Of a DNA stretch of 64,000 bases, positions 17,231 through 27,574 are shown one piece after another. This DNA comes from JABAQJ01 sp046327745 (GTDB taxonomy: Bacteria; Gemmatimonadota; Gemmatimonadetes; Gemmatimonadales; Gemmatimonadaceae). The position numbers and the translations under genes were made by a program. The stretch is from the NCBI GenBank assembly GCA_046327745.1, contig JAXLXV010000008.1, positions 248,001-312,000 of the forward strand. Reading direction: 5' to 3'. Numbering within the stretch: the first letter of the stretch is position 1; each line of letters begins with the position of its first letter. Under the pieces are notes generated by a model. It was not told the origin of the DNA. It ran no database searches and saw nothing but the letters and a program-made list of their open reading frames with translations.

Positions 17231-18652
17231 CTAGGACGTCGGAGTGGTGCGCGCTCGGACCAGCGCCCGGATCTTGTCCACCACCGGTTGGCCAGTATCG
17301 CCGTAGTTCGACAGCACCACCGCGACGTACCCCGTTCCCTTGAAGATGTCGAGGTTGGAGCTGATTCCCGGAAAGCCCCCGCTGTGCCCGGCGGTGTTGT
17401 TCGGCGGCTGCAACTGGAAACCGTAGCCATACTGCGGTGAACTGACGTCTGGCTTGGGCGTCGTCATCAGCTCGTACGTTGCCGGCGACACGAGCTTCCC
17501 GGACGTGAGCGCGTTGGCGAACCGCAGCAGGTCGGGCGCCGTGGAGTAACCACCACCGGCGGGTCCGCCCCGCATCACGTGCATGAAGATGTTGTTCCGG
17601 TAGCGCTTCGTGCCATCGTCGGCGTACTCCTTCTCATAGCCGACAGCGAGATTCTCATTGACGCCGTCCAGCTCATACGCGTCGCTCCGCGTCATGCCGG
17701 CGGGGGTGTACACATGTTCGCGCACGTAGTCGAAGTAGTCCTGCTTGGTGACGACCTCGATCACCTTGCCCAACACGAGCATCCCGGTGTTGCTGTACGA
17801 CCAACGCGTGCCGGGCTCAAAAGCCAACGAATCGCCCTTCGCCAGCTGCATCATATCGTCCACACTACGGAATCGATCACGCGACGACTTGAAGAACTCG
17901 TCGTTGAAATAGCTTCCCAACCCGCTGGTGTGCGTGAGCAAGTGCTTGATCTTCACCTTCTGCGCTGCCGCGGCACTCGGGAAATCCGGCAGGAACTTCG
18001 ACAGCGGGTCGTCATACGACAACTTTCCCTGTTCCACCAGCTGCGCGATGATCACGGAGGTGAACATCTTGTTCATCGACCCCAGGTTGAACTTTGTGTC
18101 GATGGTGTTGGGTGCCGCGTAGTCTTTGTTGGCGCTGCCGAACGCGGCGGAGTATAGCACCTTGCCGTCTTTCGCGAGGAGCACAGAACCGGAAAAGGCG
18201 TCGACGCTGGCGAGCGCGGTGACATATCGCTGCAGCGTGCTCGCCAGTTCGGCGTCGCTGGCGATACGCGGCGTGGCACCCGCCGGCGGGCGTAAGTCGA
18301 TTCGAGTGATTCGGCGCGACGCTGAGTCAACGCTGACCTGCAGCGTGTTCGCCTCGCCCGTGAGCTTGCGCGTCATGCGCACAACCGTGCGGCTTGGCGA
18401 TTCCTCCTGCACGCTCAGCCACTCCAGTCCACCCGAACGCTCCCGCAGACCAAGGAAGATGCCGACCCAGCTCTCGATCGGAGTGTCGCGCATGCTTCCA
18501 CCGAACGCCGAATCCGCATAGGCCTTGAGGACCTTGGGTGTCGCGCTGTTGATGATGGCGACGACTTCTCGAGCGCGCTGGGTGGCCGGCGTTTGCGCGT
18601 TCACCGGCGTATGCGTGATGACGATCGCGGCGACAAGAAAGGGGAGACGCAC
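17231..18652 (-). CDS. exported serine hydrolase (beta-lactamase class C / S12-like)
   Basis: 473 residues with signal peptide MRLPFLVAAIVITHTPVNAQ. The first domain (about 25-130) is a small alpha/beta module. The second (about 135-470) is an S12 fold: SxxK as SMNK at 192-195, the YxN motif in RWSYSNTG, and HSGG near the C-terminus (NTAGHSGGFPGI). Such enzymes are D-Ala-D-Ala peptidases, esterases or amidases rather than true beta-lactamases, so the substrate cannot be named. GTG at 18652 has GGAG about 9 nt upstream. A second S12-type protein is encoded at 40354; the two share the same motifs but not the N-terminal domain. Confidence 0.9.
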   Translation of the reverse strand: MRLPFLVAAIVITHTPVNAQTPATQRAREVVAIINSATPKVLKAYADSAFGGSMRDTPIESWVGIFLGLRERSGGLEWLSVQEESPSRTVVRMTRKLTGEANTLQVSVDSASRRITRIDLRPPAGATPRIASDAELASTLQRYVTALASVDAFSGSVLLAKDGKVLYSAAFGSANKDYAAPNTIDTKFNLGSMNKMFTSVIIAQLVEQGKLSYDDPLSKFLPDFPSAAAAQKVKIKHLLTHTSGLGSYFNDEFFKSSRDRFRSVDDMMQLAKGDSLAFEPGTRWSYSNTGMLVLGKVIEVVTKQDYFDYVREHVYTPAGMTRSDAYELDGVNENLAVGYEKEYADDGTKRYRNNIFMHVMRGGPAGGGYSTAPDLLRFANALTSGKLVSPATYELMTTPKPDVSSPQYGYGFQLQPPNNTAGHSGGFPGISSNLDIFKGTGYVAVVLSNYGDTGQPVVDKIRALVRARTTPTS

Positions 18653-18834
18653 GATCGAGGCTCCGGAGAAGGACGCGACTAGTTACGGGGTGCGATCAAA
18701 CAGCGTGGCGCGCAACGGTTGCACCACTGCAGCGAGATGAACCGTTCGTCAGCGGGGGCAGGATGACCTGGAGTTCGTGGCCGCGCGCAGCGTCTGGCAA
18801 TCTACCGTCGCGCCACCACCTCTTCGACAACATC

Positions 18835-21800
18835 TCACCGCGGCTTCAAGGTCACCACAGAAACGTCCGCCTCGTCGTCCACAATGGTAAAGAAGAGATT
18901 CCGGCCATCGGTGTCGAACTCGACTCGGCGCGTTCTACGACCGGGCTCGCCAAGACGCAGCAGCCGGCGCGGTGCACCTCCAGCCGTCGCGACGCTCCAA
19001 AAGCTATGCACGCCAGCCACGTCGCGCGTCTGGAAATACACTTGCGACGGATCGCGTCCGCAGACGACAAAGGTCAGCGTCTCACCGAGCGAGGCAGCGT
19101 CCAGGAGTTGTCGCGGTGTCCCACCATCGAGCGGAAGGAGCATCAGCTTCCCGTCTCGCACCATGGCCAGCGACTTGTTGTCGGGCGACCAGCGCACGTC
19201 GATGGTCGCTTGTGCCGTCGTCAGCCGTTGGGGCGCCTCCCATGTCGTGTTGGCGCCGCGCGCTATCGTGAAGACGTCCCAGCCGAACGACACTTGCGAA
19301 CTGAAAGAAATGCGTTGCCCGTCAGGTGACCAGTCCGGATAGTATTCGTTGCCTGGTAGGTCCGTCAGCCGCGTTTCGCTTCGTCCGTCGGCCTTGACGG
19401 TAAACAGGTCGCGCGTGCCGAATCGTCGGGAATAGAAGACCAGCGCATCGTCGTTAGGCGACCAGCGCGGCTCATAGTCCGGCGCCGGATCGGTGGTGAG
19501 GGCCACCGCATCGCCCTCGGCCGATGTGCCGTTGAAGGCGATCTTGAAAATGTCGAGGTTTCCGTTGCGATTGGAGTCGTAGGCCAGCCACTTGCCATCG
19601 TGCGACAAGGCGATGCCTTCGATCGACTGCTTCTCCGTCGTGACGGCGTGCGCCGCCGACGAGGGCGTCGTGCCGTTCGGCTGTATGGGGGCCATCCAGA
19701 TATTCGAACGGAGACGCAACGTACTGTAGGCCATCTGTGACCCGTCGCGCGTCAGGGTGAAGTTGAACACGTTCAGTCCGGTGGTGACACGCTGCGGCAT
19801 GCCTCGTGGCCGGCCCGATCCGCTCACCGCCTGACGATACACATCGCGCGTTCCATCGCGCTCCGAGACGAATAGGATGCTACCCCCCGCGGGCCACCAG
19901 ACGGGTGCTGTGTTCAGATAGGCGGCATCGGTGACCAGGCTTGAGTCACCGCCGTTGGTGCTGACGGTCCAGATCGAACTGGGAGCGGCGTTGCCGTATC
20001 CGACTGATGTCGTGAAGATGATGTTCTCGACACCATAGCCGAGGCGTCGCCCATCAGGCGACCAACTCGGCGAATGCGCCTCCAGTGTATGGACCACCCG
20101 TCGCGGCGAGCCACCTGAGACGGGCACGATCGAAATCCCTCCGGAGTCGGAGTAGGCCAAGCGCGTCCCATCGGGCGACCACGCCGGCTGTCCCCCGATC
20201 CCTCCGAACCTGACGACCAGCTGCGACACGCCGCCCAGCACAGGAATGACGTAAATCGAGCCGTTGGCGGAAAACGCCAGTCTCGATCCGTCCGGCGACC
20301 ACCTCGGCCACCGGTGATCTCCTTCGAGTCCGGTGGCGATTGATACTGGCGCGGACCCCGAGACCTGTCGAACGAACAAACGCATGCGGCCGACGTCGCC
20401 CGCCGCGTACGCCACAAACTTGCCGTCCGGCGAGATCGCGGCGTCGAAGTTGAGGGTGTCGGTCGCGCGTGTGACCTGCGTGATCGCTCCCATCTCCAGC
20501 GACGCGGGATCACGCTGCTCTACCAGCATCGCCACCACCCAAGCGACGGCGGCGACGGCGATGGCGGCGAGGCCAATACGCAGTATCGCGGGGCGCCGAC
20601 CTGTCGCTGGAGCTGACGGACGGGCCCCGGACGTGAAGCCTGGTGTTTCGGCGAGGGCCCGGGTGAAATCGATGGCTTGGGAGAAGCGATCCGCCGGAAG
20701 CTTGGCCAGCGCGGTCATCACGGCTGCCTCGACGTTCGGCGGCACGGTGTCGCGAACCACGCTGGGAGGCATCGGCCGCTCCGTCAGCATCTTTGCCACG
20801 ACCGACTGCGGCGTCGACCCGGTGAAGGGCGGGTCGCCCGTCAGCATCTCGTAGGTGACGACGCCTAACGCATACAAATCGGCTCGGTGATCGACCGCTG
20901 CCTTGCCCATCGCCTGCTCAGGCGCCATGTACTCGGGTGTTCCCAGCGATAGCCCCGCTTGCGTGACGCGCTCTCCACCCGCGGTACGCACGGCCAGGGC
21001 AATCCCGAAGTCGGCCACCAGTGCATGGTCGCCCTGCAGCAGGATGTTCTCCGGCTTGATGTCGCGATGGACGATCTTCTGCCCGTGCGCATAAGCAAGC
21101 GCGTCGCTGACTTCGCGCGAGATACGCAGCGCGTCCTCGATGGGGAGCTGCTTCTCTCGCGTCAACCGCTCACGGAGCGTTTCTCCCGCCACGTACGGCA
21201 TCACATAGAACAGCAGCGCGGTCGTTCCGTCGCCCACGGTCCCAGAATCCAGCAGCGGCAGGATGTGCGGATGCTGCAGTCGGGCCGTCGTTTTGATCTC
21301 GCTCAGGAAGCGTTCCGGGCCTAACGCCGCACCCAAATCCTGGTGCAACACCTTGATCGCCACGTCGCGGTCGTGACGAACGTCATGGGCCAGAAACACC
21401 GTTGCCATTCCCCCCGACCCAAGCTCGCGCACGATCACATAGCGATCCTTCGGGAACTGCTGCCGAACGCTGGCCAGCGTGCGTGGCGTCTGGGTCGGCG
21501 ATGTCTTCGCCCGCGTCATGTTGCGTGCTCGGTCGACGCCAGCGTACGAGTCGTGCGCCGAGCGCGATGTCTTGAGCCGGCTCATGGCCACCGCGACGAC
21601 TTCCGCTGTCGACAGCTGCTCGGCCATTGAACGCCTGATCGGCGGCGTCGATGGCGGCACCGCCACCTCGTCCAGCGGCACGTTAGGCGGGAGGGGTGTC
21701 GGCGCGGTCGGTGGTGCGGCCACCTGAGGCGACGGCGAAGGGGCTTGCACAGGCCGCGTTTCGGCCGGCGGCCGCTTCAATTCCTCTGCCAGCGCCTGCA

Positions 21801-22482
21801 CCGCTGGATCGCCAGGAACGTCGAGCTCCTGCTGCACGAGTCTTTCATAGATGCGCGCGTGCTGCAACGCGCCCGCGCGGTCACCGGCAGCCGCCATCGC
21901 CCGCATGAGCCCGATCGCCAACTGACCGTTGAGCGGATCGACGATCACCAGCTTGCGCCACCACCCGACGGCCGCCGTCAGGTCGCCCTCGCGCTCGGCG
22001 CCACCGGCCAGCTTCTGCAGCGTGGCCACATACCGGTGAGCGAGTGACGAACGTTCGCCGTCCGCCCACGACTCGAATTCGGGCGCATCGCTCAGGTAGA
22101 AGCCGTCGAGATACGGCCCTGTGTACTGCGCAACGGCGGCCTCGAGGTCGCCTTTCGAAAGGAAGGCCAGGAATCGGCCTCTGTCGCTACTGAGGACTTC
22201 CGGGTTCAGCCGGACTTCATTGGTACCAACGAACAGGTCGTCCGACGACAGGGACTTTTTGAGGGCATAGAGCGCCTGGGCGAGCGCGCCGCGCGCCTTC
22301 TCCTCATCAGATTCTGCCCACAGGTAGCCGAGCAGCTTCTCGCGCGAGAGACCTCGATCGCCGGACGCGTCCACGAGAGCCAGCAGCGCCAGACGCCGTT
22401 TTTGCGCGCCTGCCCCTTCCAGAGGCCCGCCGTCGGAGTGAATCGCGAGCCCGCCGAATGTCCGAAGCTCCAAAGAAACCAC
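18835..22482 (-). CDS. SARP/BTAD - Ser/Thr kinase - TolB-propeller fusion sensor
   Basis: 1215 residues. Residues 1-240 carry a winged-helix plus BTAD repeat region typical of SARP regulators (LELRTFGGLAIHSDG start, REKLLGYLW, then TPR-like helices). A Pro-rich linker follows. The Hanks-type kinase spans about 348-609: glycine loop ELGSGGMATV, catalytic Lys377 in VAIKVL, HRDIKPEN at 472-479, DFG at 491-493, and TPEYMAPEQ. One TM helix (about 633-654) leads to a C-terminal six-bladed TolB/WD40-like propeller with repeated SPDG and WSPDG motifs. The topology suggests a DNA-binding-like module and kinase inside, propeller outside. GGAGG stands 10 nt before the ATG. This domain order is common in Gemmatimonadota but rarely studied. 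Confidence 0.93.
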   Translation of the reverse strand: MVSLELRTFGGLAIHSDGGPLEGAGAQKRRLALLALVDASGDRGLSREKLLGYLWAESDEEKARGALAQALYALKKSLSSDDLFVGTNEVRLNPEVLSSDRGRFLAFLSKGDLEAAVAQYTGPYLDGFYLSDAPEFESWADGERSSLAHRYVATLQKLAGGAEREGDLTAAVGWWRKLVIVDPLNGQLAIGLMRAMAAAGDRAGALQHARIYERLVQQELDVPGDPAVQALAEELKRPPAETRPVQAPSPSPQVAAPPTAPTPLPPNVPLDEVAVPPSTPPIRRSMAEQLSTAEVVAVAMSRLKTSRSAHDSYAGVDRARNMTRAKTSPTQTPRTLASVRQQFPKDRYVIVRELGSGGMATVFLAHDVRHDRDVAIKVLHQDLGAALGPERFLSEIKTTARLQHPHILPLLDSGTVGDGTTALLFYVMPYVAGETLRERLTREKQLPIEDALRISREVSDALAYAHGQKIVHRDIKPENILLQGDHALVADFGIALAVRTAGGERVTQAGLSLGTPEYMAPEQAMGKAAVDHRADLYALGVVTYEMLTGDPPFTGSTPQSVVAKMLTERPMPPSVVRDTVPPNVEAAVMTALAKLPADRFSQAIDFTRALAETPGFTSGARPSAPATGRRPAILRIGLAAIAVAAVAWVVAMLVEQRDPASLEMGAITQVTRATDTLNFDAAISPDGKFVAYAAGDVGRMRLFVRQVSGSAPVSIATGLEGDHRWPRWSPDGSRLAFSANGSIYVIPVLGGVSQLVVRFGGIGGQPAWSPDGTRLAYSDSGGISIVPVSGGSPRRVVHTLEAHSPSWSPDGRRLGYGVENIIFTTSVGYGNAAPSSIWTVSTNGGDSSLVTDAAYLNTAPVWWPAGGSILFVSERDGTRDVYRQAVSGSGRPRGMPQRVTTGLNVFNFTLTRDGSQMAYSTLRLRSNIWMAPIQPNGTTPSSAAHAVTTEKQSIEGIALSHDGKWLAYDSNRNGNLDIFKIAFNGTSAEGDAVALTTDPAPDYEPRWSPNDDALVFYSRRFGTRDLFTVKADGRSETRLTDLPGNEYYPDWSPDGQRISFSSQVSFGWDVFTIARGANTTWEAPQRLTTAQATIDVRWSPDNKSLAMVRDGKLMLLPLDGGTPRQLLDAASLGETLTFVVCGRDPSQVYFQTRDVAGVHSFWSVATAGGAPRRLLRLGEPGRRTRRVEFDTDGRNLFFTIVDDEADVSVVTLKPR

Positions 22483-22814
22483 CTCCGTGCCGGGGCCCCT
22501 GCGGTCGCTGATGGCCTTGAGTCGAGTCGGCCAATGTTACGCCTCCCCAAATAGGGCAGCAAGCGCGCGTCGTTGCACCCGCCGAGGGTCGGCCCCGAGC
22601 GTTCAGTGCGGGCTGACGGCGGCCGGCGTTCCGAGCTGAATGGACCCCTTCCGTCAGTTGTAACTCCGCGGGAAGGAACGAGTTGGCGTACTCAATCCGG
22701 TCAGGTGATCCACAGGTGATCCCCGTCGAGGCCACGCTCATGGGCAGGTGAAGGGGGGGCGCTAGCATGCCGGCGTTCGAGTACGGCAGCCCCTAACGCT
22801 TGATGGAGGAACCC
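22483..22814. other. 332-bp divergent intergenic region
   Basis: It separates the divergently read kinase and RCC1 lipoprotein genes and must hold both promoters. I could not pick convincing -35/-10 pairs. It contains a CCTAACG word at 22794-22800 and the ribosome site GGAGGA at 22805-22810. No ORF or repeat is evident. Confidence 0.5.
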
Positions 22815-24800
22815 ATGAACCGCCTATCATTGCTTGCCCCTGTGACCGTTATGACGCTTTCGATCGCCCTCACTGCGTGCGGCGGCGGTGACAAGTCCGT
22901 CACGGATCCGACGCCCATACCACCCGCGCCGGCCGCGGTCGCGACGGTCACGATCAGCCCAGGCACGGCCGACATCGTAGTTGGCCGAACGCGCACGCTG
23001 ATCGCGACCGCCAAGGACGCGCAGGGCAACGACCTCTCCGGTCGTACCATCACATGGTCGTCGGACGCCGAGGCCATTGCGACCGTGAACGGCTCGGGGG
23101 TGGTGACCGCGGTGGCACTCGGAGCCGCAAAAATCACCGCCACATCCGAAGGCAAGAGCGCGAACGCATCGTTGACCATCGTTCCGGTTACGGTGGCGTC
23201 GGTTTCCATCGCCCCCGATACCACAGTGCTCAAGCTGGCGGAAGCGAAGCAGATGGTGGCGGTCGTGAAAGACGACCTCGGGAATGTGCTGACCGGCCGG
23301 ACCGTGAAATGGAGCAGCAGCAGTGCCCTGGTCGCGAAGGTCGACTCCGCAAGCGGTATGGTTTCGGCGATCGATGACGGAACAGCGGCTATCACCGCCA
23401 CGGTTGACGGCAAGAGTGGTTCCGGAATTGTCCGTGTCTTCTCGCCAGTCGCTTCGGTGTCGGTAGCGTTGGCGCTGGACACGCTGGAGGCGTACGACGT
23501 GCGCGACATGCAGGCTACACTGCGAGATGCCAGGGGCCGCATCTTGTCCGGCCGCCAGGTCAACTGGACGGTTTCGGACGCCAACATCGCGACGTTGAAT
23601 CAGGCCGGAACGCTTACCGGCGTCGATCGTGGGACCGTGACCGTGACGGCCACGAGCGAAGGGATTTCCGGTTCGGCAATGCGCGTCGTGGTGATCAAGT
23701 ACCGATCGCTGACCGTCGGCACAATGCACGCCTGCGACCTGGCCAGCGGCGGGATCGCTTGGTGCTGGGGCCTGAACGGGCGATACGGTGCGCTCGGCAT
23801 GTCTTCGTTAGGCGATAACGTGACCAGTGCGGTTCCCGTGAGGGTTCCTGGGAATCACCGGTTTACGCAGATCTCCACGTACGGCCGGCACGTGTGCGCG
23901 CTCGAGTCGAACGGCGCGGCGTTCTGCTGGGGCAACAACGGAGTCGGAGAACTTGGGTCGCCCGGCGGCAGCGTGAGCGCGACACCGCTTCCGGTGACGG
24001 GCGGCATCCTGTTCCAGCAAGTTTCAGCTGGCGGTGATCATACCTGCGGGCTTGACCTTGGTGGTCGCGCGTACTGTTGGGGTCAGAACCAGAGCGGCCA
24101 ACTGGGCGACGGCACAACGACGATTCGAACCTCGCCGGTGGCAGTGACGGGCGGCTTGGTGTTCACGAGCATTTCGGCGGGATCAGGCACCACGTGCGCC
24201 ATCGCCACTGATCGCTCGATCTTCTGCTGGGGCGCCAACGCGTTAGGTCAGGTCGGTGACGGCGGCAAGCTGGGCGGCTCCTTTACCGTGCCAAGCCGCG
24301 TGGTGGGTGGTCTGGCGGCAACCCAGGTCGACGTGGGCCTGCAGTACGCGTGTGCGCTGACGACGAATGGTCAGGGCTACTGCTGGGGCGGACAGACGGC
24401 GAGCGGCGCTCCTGTGCAGACGACAACGCCGTTGGTGATGGCCGGCGGGATTTCGCATCGGTCGCTCTCTACCGGCGCAACCCACGGATGCACGACGACG
24501 CCGTTGAACGACATCTATTGTTGGGGCAACAACGGGAGCGGACGCTTGGGCGTCGTCGGCCCGGCGAGCATGCGGCCGATCGTTGCGGCTGGTGGGCTGA
24601 AAGCGATCGACGTTGCGGCTGCCGGAGTGGGCACTGGAAGCGGCGCACACACGTGTGCCGTGTCGCCCGACCGGTTGACGGTCTACTGCTGGGGTCAGAA
24701 CGACGTGGGGCAACTCGGGAATGGTGCCTACACGCCGCAGGCGACGGCCAATGCCACGCCTTCGATCGTGGTCAGCCAGAAGCCTCTTCCTTCCAACTAG
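22815..24800 (+). CDS. lipoprotein with three Big2-like domains and an RCC1-repeat propeller
   Basis: 661 residues. The lipobox is SIALTAC with Cys22. Three bacterial Ig-like (Big2) domains follow at about 45-285, each with the pattern 'grtvtWsSsd..iatV...G.vta...G.atitAt'. From about 290 to the end there are RCC1 repeats with seven WCWG/FCWG/YCWG tryptophan-cysteine motifs, each followed by NG, GQLG or similar, so a seven-bladed propeller is likely. The Cys in each repeat may pair into disulphides. It is exported and probably anchored to the outer membrane. ATG at 22815 has GGAGGA 5 nt upstream. The ligand is unknown. Confidence 0.92.
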   Translation: MNRLSLLAPVTVMTLSIALTACGGGDKSVTDPTPIPPAPAAVATVTISPGTADIVVGRTRTLIATAKDAQGNDLSGRTITWSSDAEAIATVNGSGVVTAVALGAAKITATSEGKSANASLTIVPVTVASVSIAPDTTVLKLAEAKQMVAVVKDDLGNVLTGRTVKWSSSSALVAKVDSASGMVSAIDDGTAAITATVDGKSGSGIVRVFSPVASVSVALALDTLEAYDVRDMQATLRDARGRILSGRQVNWTVSDANIATLNQAGTLTGVDRGTVTVTATSEGISGSAMRVVVIKYRSLTVGTMHACDLASGGIAWCWGLNGRYGALGMSSLGDNVTSAVPVRVPGNHRFTQISTYGRHVCALESNGAAFCWGNNGVGELGSPGGSVSATPLPVTGGILFQQVSAGGDHTCGLDLGGRAYCWGQNQSGQLGDGTTTIRTSPVAVTGGLVFTSISAGSGTTCAIATDRSIFCWGANALGQVGDGGKLGGSFTVPSRVVGGLAATQVDVGLQYACALTTNGQGYCWGGQTASGAPVQTTTPLVMAGGISHRSLSTGATHGCTTTPLNDIYCWGNNGSGRLGVVGPASMRPIVAAGGLKAIDVAAAGVGTGSGAHTCAVSPDRLTVYCWGQNDVGQLGNGAYTPQATANATPSIVVSQKPLPSN

Positions 24801-24816
24801 CGCTATCGTGTGGGAT

Positions 24817-24852
24817 AAGAGGCGGGGTCGCGAACGAGCGACCCCGCCTCTT
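24817..24852. terminator. bidirectional hairpin terminator
   Basis: A perfect 15-bp stem (24817-24831 with 24838-24852) with a 6-nt loop lies 17 bp after the RCC1 gene and 38 bp before the stop of the convergent S9 peptidase gene. The stem ends AAGAGG/CCTCTT, which gives short T/A runs on both sides. Confidence 0.85.
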
Positions 24853-24889
24853 GCCTGTTCCTCGCTGCTTCGCCCGGGGCCACGCGCGA

Positions 24890-27250
24890 CTACTGCGGCG
24901 GCGGACTGATCTCGTAGTCGTTAGGGGGCTCGACCCCAAGCAGATGCCGGACAAAGAAGTCCCAGGTTCGGCGGATCACATAAGGCTCCTGATGCACCGC
25001 ATGCGCGCGGTCGGGAAGGATCAGCAGGTCGAACGACTTGTTGGCAGCAACGAGCGCATTCACCATCTGGATCGTCGCGGCGGGGTGCACGTTGTCGTCC
25101 ATGTCGCCATGCATCAGGAAGAGTTTCCCCTTGAGGTTCTTCACCTTGTAGTAGTTCACCTGATTGGCGTAGTTGTCCGTCCCGCGCAGCGAGTCGCGCA
25201 CCAGCAGCCCTTGGTACTTCTCGCCCCATCCGGCCTGATAGGAGCGGTTGTCGTGGTTGCCGGACATGGACACCGCGACCTTATAGAAGTCGGGATAGCT
25301 CAGGATCGCATCGGTGGACGCGAACCCGCCACCCGAATGTCCATAGATGCCGACGCGATTCATGTCCATGTAGCGATAGCGCGCGCCGAGTTGCTTGATC
25401 GCGGCCACGTGATCCGGGACGCCGTTGTCGCCCATGTTCGCGTACCACAAATCGTGGAACGCCTTCGATCGCTTGTTGCCGCCAAAGTGGTCCACTTCAA
25501 TGACGATGAACCCAAGCTCGGCGAGTGCTTGCACTTGACCGAAGGTCGCCTGGTTTGTCCCGGGGCGCACGGTGGGGACAAATGAAGTGGGCACAGACGT
25601 CGTCTGCGGACCGGGATAGATCTGGTCGATGACTGGGTACCTCTTGGTGCTATCGAAGTTCGACGGCTTGAACATCACGCCGTAGAGATCCGTCACCCCG
25701 TCGCGCGCCTTGACCGTGAAGGGTTCCGGGTGACGCCAGCCAGTCGCCAGCAACTTGCTGATATCGGTCTTCTCGAGTTCAAGGACGACCTTGCCGTCCA
25801 TGGATCGCAGCACCGTCACCGGAGGCAGGTCGACGAAGGAATAGTTGTCGACGATGAACCTGCCAGACGGCGCAATCCATATGGTATGGTCAGCGTTCTC
25901 CGGCGTGAGCAGCTCCATGCCCGTGCCGTCCAGGTGCGCGCGGTAGAGGTGCGTGTGATACGGATTGCGACCCGCCTCGCGACCGCGGCCGGTGAAGTAC
26001 ACCCATCGCGCCACTGGATCGACGTAGAGCAGGTCGCCGACCGTCCACGCGCCACTGGTCACCTGGTTCTTGAGCTTCCCGTCCGTACCATAGAGGTACA
26101 GGTGCGCGTAGCCGTCGCGCTCGGAGAACCAGAGCGCCTCCGTTCCCTTGTTGAACACCGACCAGTTAGGCGCGCCACCGGTCAGGTTCATGTCGATGTA
26201 CGTGCGATTTGTATCGGCGGCGATCGGTGTGGACCTTCCGGTGGTGGCATCGGCCACGAACATCATGAACGACTTGGGGCCGCGATCGTTGCGGAGGAAG
26301 AAGAGTCGGTCTGACGCGTCGGACCACTTCACGGATGTCCACGCCGCGTCCGCGCCGGCGCCCTGGTTGAACGCGCCGGTCGTCGTCTTCGGCGGCGCCT
26401 CGACCATGACATTGGACTTTGCAGCGACATCGACGATGTGAATCTCCACGCTGGCGATGACCGAGTCGCCGGGCAGCGCGTACGGATAGGTGTAGAGCAC
26501 CGGCCGCGACGGCGTCATCGAGATCAATGGCATCATCAACACACCGCGCTGGTCATGCCGAGCGATCGCGATCCTGCGCGAGTCAGGCGACCACTGTAGG
26601 GTGGGGCGCGGCGAGAGGCGGTCGCGGATTGCACTGGGCGATGGCGCCGGAGTTCCGTATGAGTAGAGGTTCGCGCCGTCTGTCGTCAGCTGCACCTCCT
26701 GTCCCCCACCCACGGGACGCACATACAGGTTGAAGCCGCGCACGAAGGCCTCGGACTTGCCGTCCGGCGAGCGGACGAACGCGTTACTCGCCGGTGTCGC
26801 GTCGGAGCGCGTACACGCGTACTGGGCAATGTCGCACGAGAAGCGTTTGCCACGCGTGTTGAACTCGATGCGCTTCTCGTCGTCGCTTAACTGGAACGTG
26901 GTAAAGGGAAGGCGCGATCCGTCGAAGCTGGAGTCGGCCGCACGCGAGAGCGCCGATGCCAGCCGGTTGTTGTCGAACAGCAGCGCGCGTTTCGCGAGCG
27001 CAGGATCCACGAGGATGAACTCGGCCCCGCGTGGGGTGGTGACGCGATACCAGAAGCGCGTGCCGTCCTTCATCCACGTCGGCGCGATGTACTCTCCGTA
27101 CACCAAGCGCAGTTCGTTCCACGTGAGGAACTGCTCGGCGCGTCGATAGTCTGGCTGCACCTGCGCCCTGGCGGGCGTGGTGAATGAAAGCAGCGCGGCG
27201 AATGGAGCGACGAGTCGGGCGAGGCGAGGCGGCGCGGGCAGGCGAGGCAT
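24890..27250 (-). CDS. S9 family dipeptidyl-peptidase IV-like peptidase (exported)
   Basis: 786 residues, signal peptide to about residue 29 (ending TTPARAQ). Residues 30-560 form the DPP-IV N-terminal propeller (repeated WSPDSRRIA, YLYGTDGKL patterns). The alpha/beta-hydrolase domain follows: nucleophile Ser639 in GIYGHSGGGF, catalytic Asp in LMHGDMDDNVHP, and His in LPDRAHAVHQEPYV. Such exopeptidases clip X-Pro/X-Ala dipeptides in the periplasm or medium and feed amino-acid use. ATG at 27250 is preceded by GGGAG at 5 nt; GTG at 27256 is an alternative. It converges on the RCC1 gene behind a shared terminator. Confidence 0.94.
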   Translation of the reverse strand: MPRLPAPPRLARLVAPFAALLSFTTPARAQVQPDYRRAEQFLTWNELRLVYGEYIAPTWMKDGTRFWYRVTTPRGAEFILVDPALAKRALLFDNNRLASALSRAADSSFDGSRLPFTTFQLSDDEKRIEFNTRGKRFSCDIAQYACTRSDATPASNAFVRSPDGKSEAFVRGFNLYVRPVGGGQEVQLTTDGANLYSYGTPAPSPSAIRDRLSPRPTLQWSPDSRRIAIARHDQRGVLMMPLISMTPSRPVLYTYPYALPGDSVIASVEIHIVDVAAKSNVMVEAPPKTTTGAFNQGAGADAAWTSVKWSDASDRLFFLRNDRGPKSFMMFVADATTGRSTPIAADTNRTYIDMNLTGGAPNWSVFNKGTEALWFSERDGYAHLYLYGTDGKLKNQVTSGAWTVGDLLYVDPVARWVYFTGRGREAGRNPYHTHLYRAHLDGTGMELLTPENADHTIWIAPSGRFIVDNYSFVDLPPVTVLRSMDGKVVLELEKTDISKLLATGWRHPEPFTVKARDGVTDLYGVMFKPSNFDSTKRYPVIDQIYPGPQTTSVPTSFVPTVRPGTNQATFGQVQALAELGFIVIEVDHFGGNKRSKAFHDLWYANMGDNGVPDHVAAIKQLGARYRYMDMNRVGIYGHSGGGFASTDAILSYPDFYKVAVSMSGNHDNRSYQAGWGEKYQGLLVRDSLRGTDNYANQVNYYKVKNLKGKLFLMHGDMDDNVHPAATIQMVNALVAANKSFDLLILPDRAHAVHQEPYVIRRTWDFFVRHLLGVEPPNDYEISPPPQ

Positions 27251-27574
27251 GGGCACTCCCGGGATCGAAGGGGCGATCGAACCTGCCTCGACCTTGGGGT
27301 CGTGTCAAGCGCGCCGACAATCACCGTAGCCTAACGACGCATTGACAACAACGTGCGCCATCGCTTACCGGGCGCCAGTCCCCCCACCCTCGCCCCCGTC
27401 ACCGGGCTAAGAGAGTGAGAATGCGCCTGCCGAGGAGGTTCCGGGTCGAGAAATTTCGTGATAGACCAGGAACCGGGCGAAGGAGGACAAACACGGCGTC
27501 CCTGCGTCTCGGCGCGGGCTGCGCGTGTGGGACGCGACCGTGCACCGGGTGAGAACGCAGCGAGTCGGCGCGAG
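27251..27574. other. 324-bp region between two minus-strand genes
   Basis: This is the space between the gluzincin stop at 27575 and the S9 peptidase start. It contains the leader of the S9 gene and a CCTAACG word near 27331. Overlapping short ORFs here are low-complexity Arg/Pro frames without initiation signals. I see no gene. Confidence 0.4.

Noticed and set aside
26730..27149. Plus-strand ORF in the S9 peptidase gene
   Set aside because: Antisense shadow of the S9 propeller; no ribosome site or recognisable domain.
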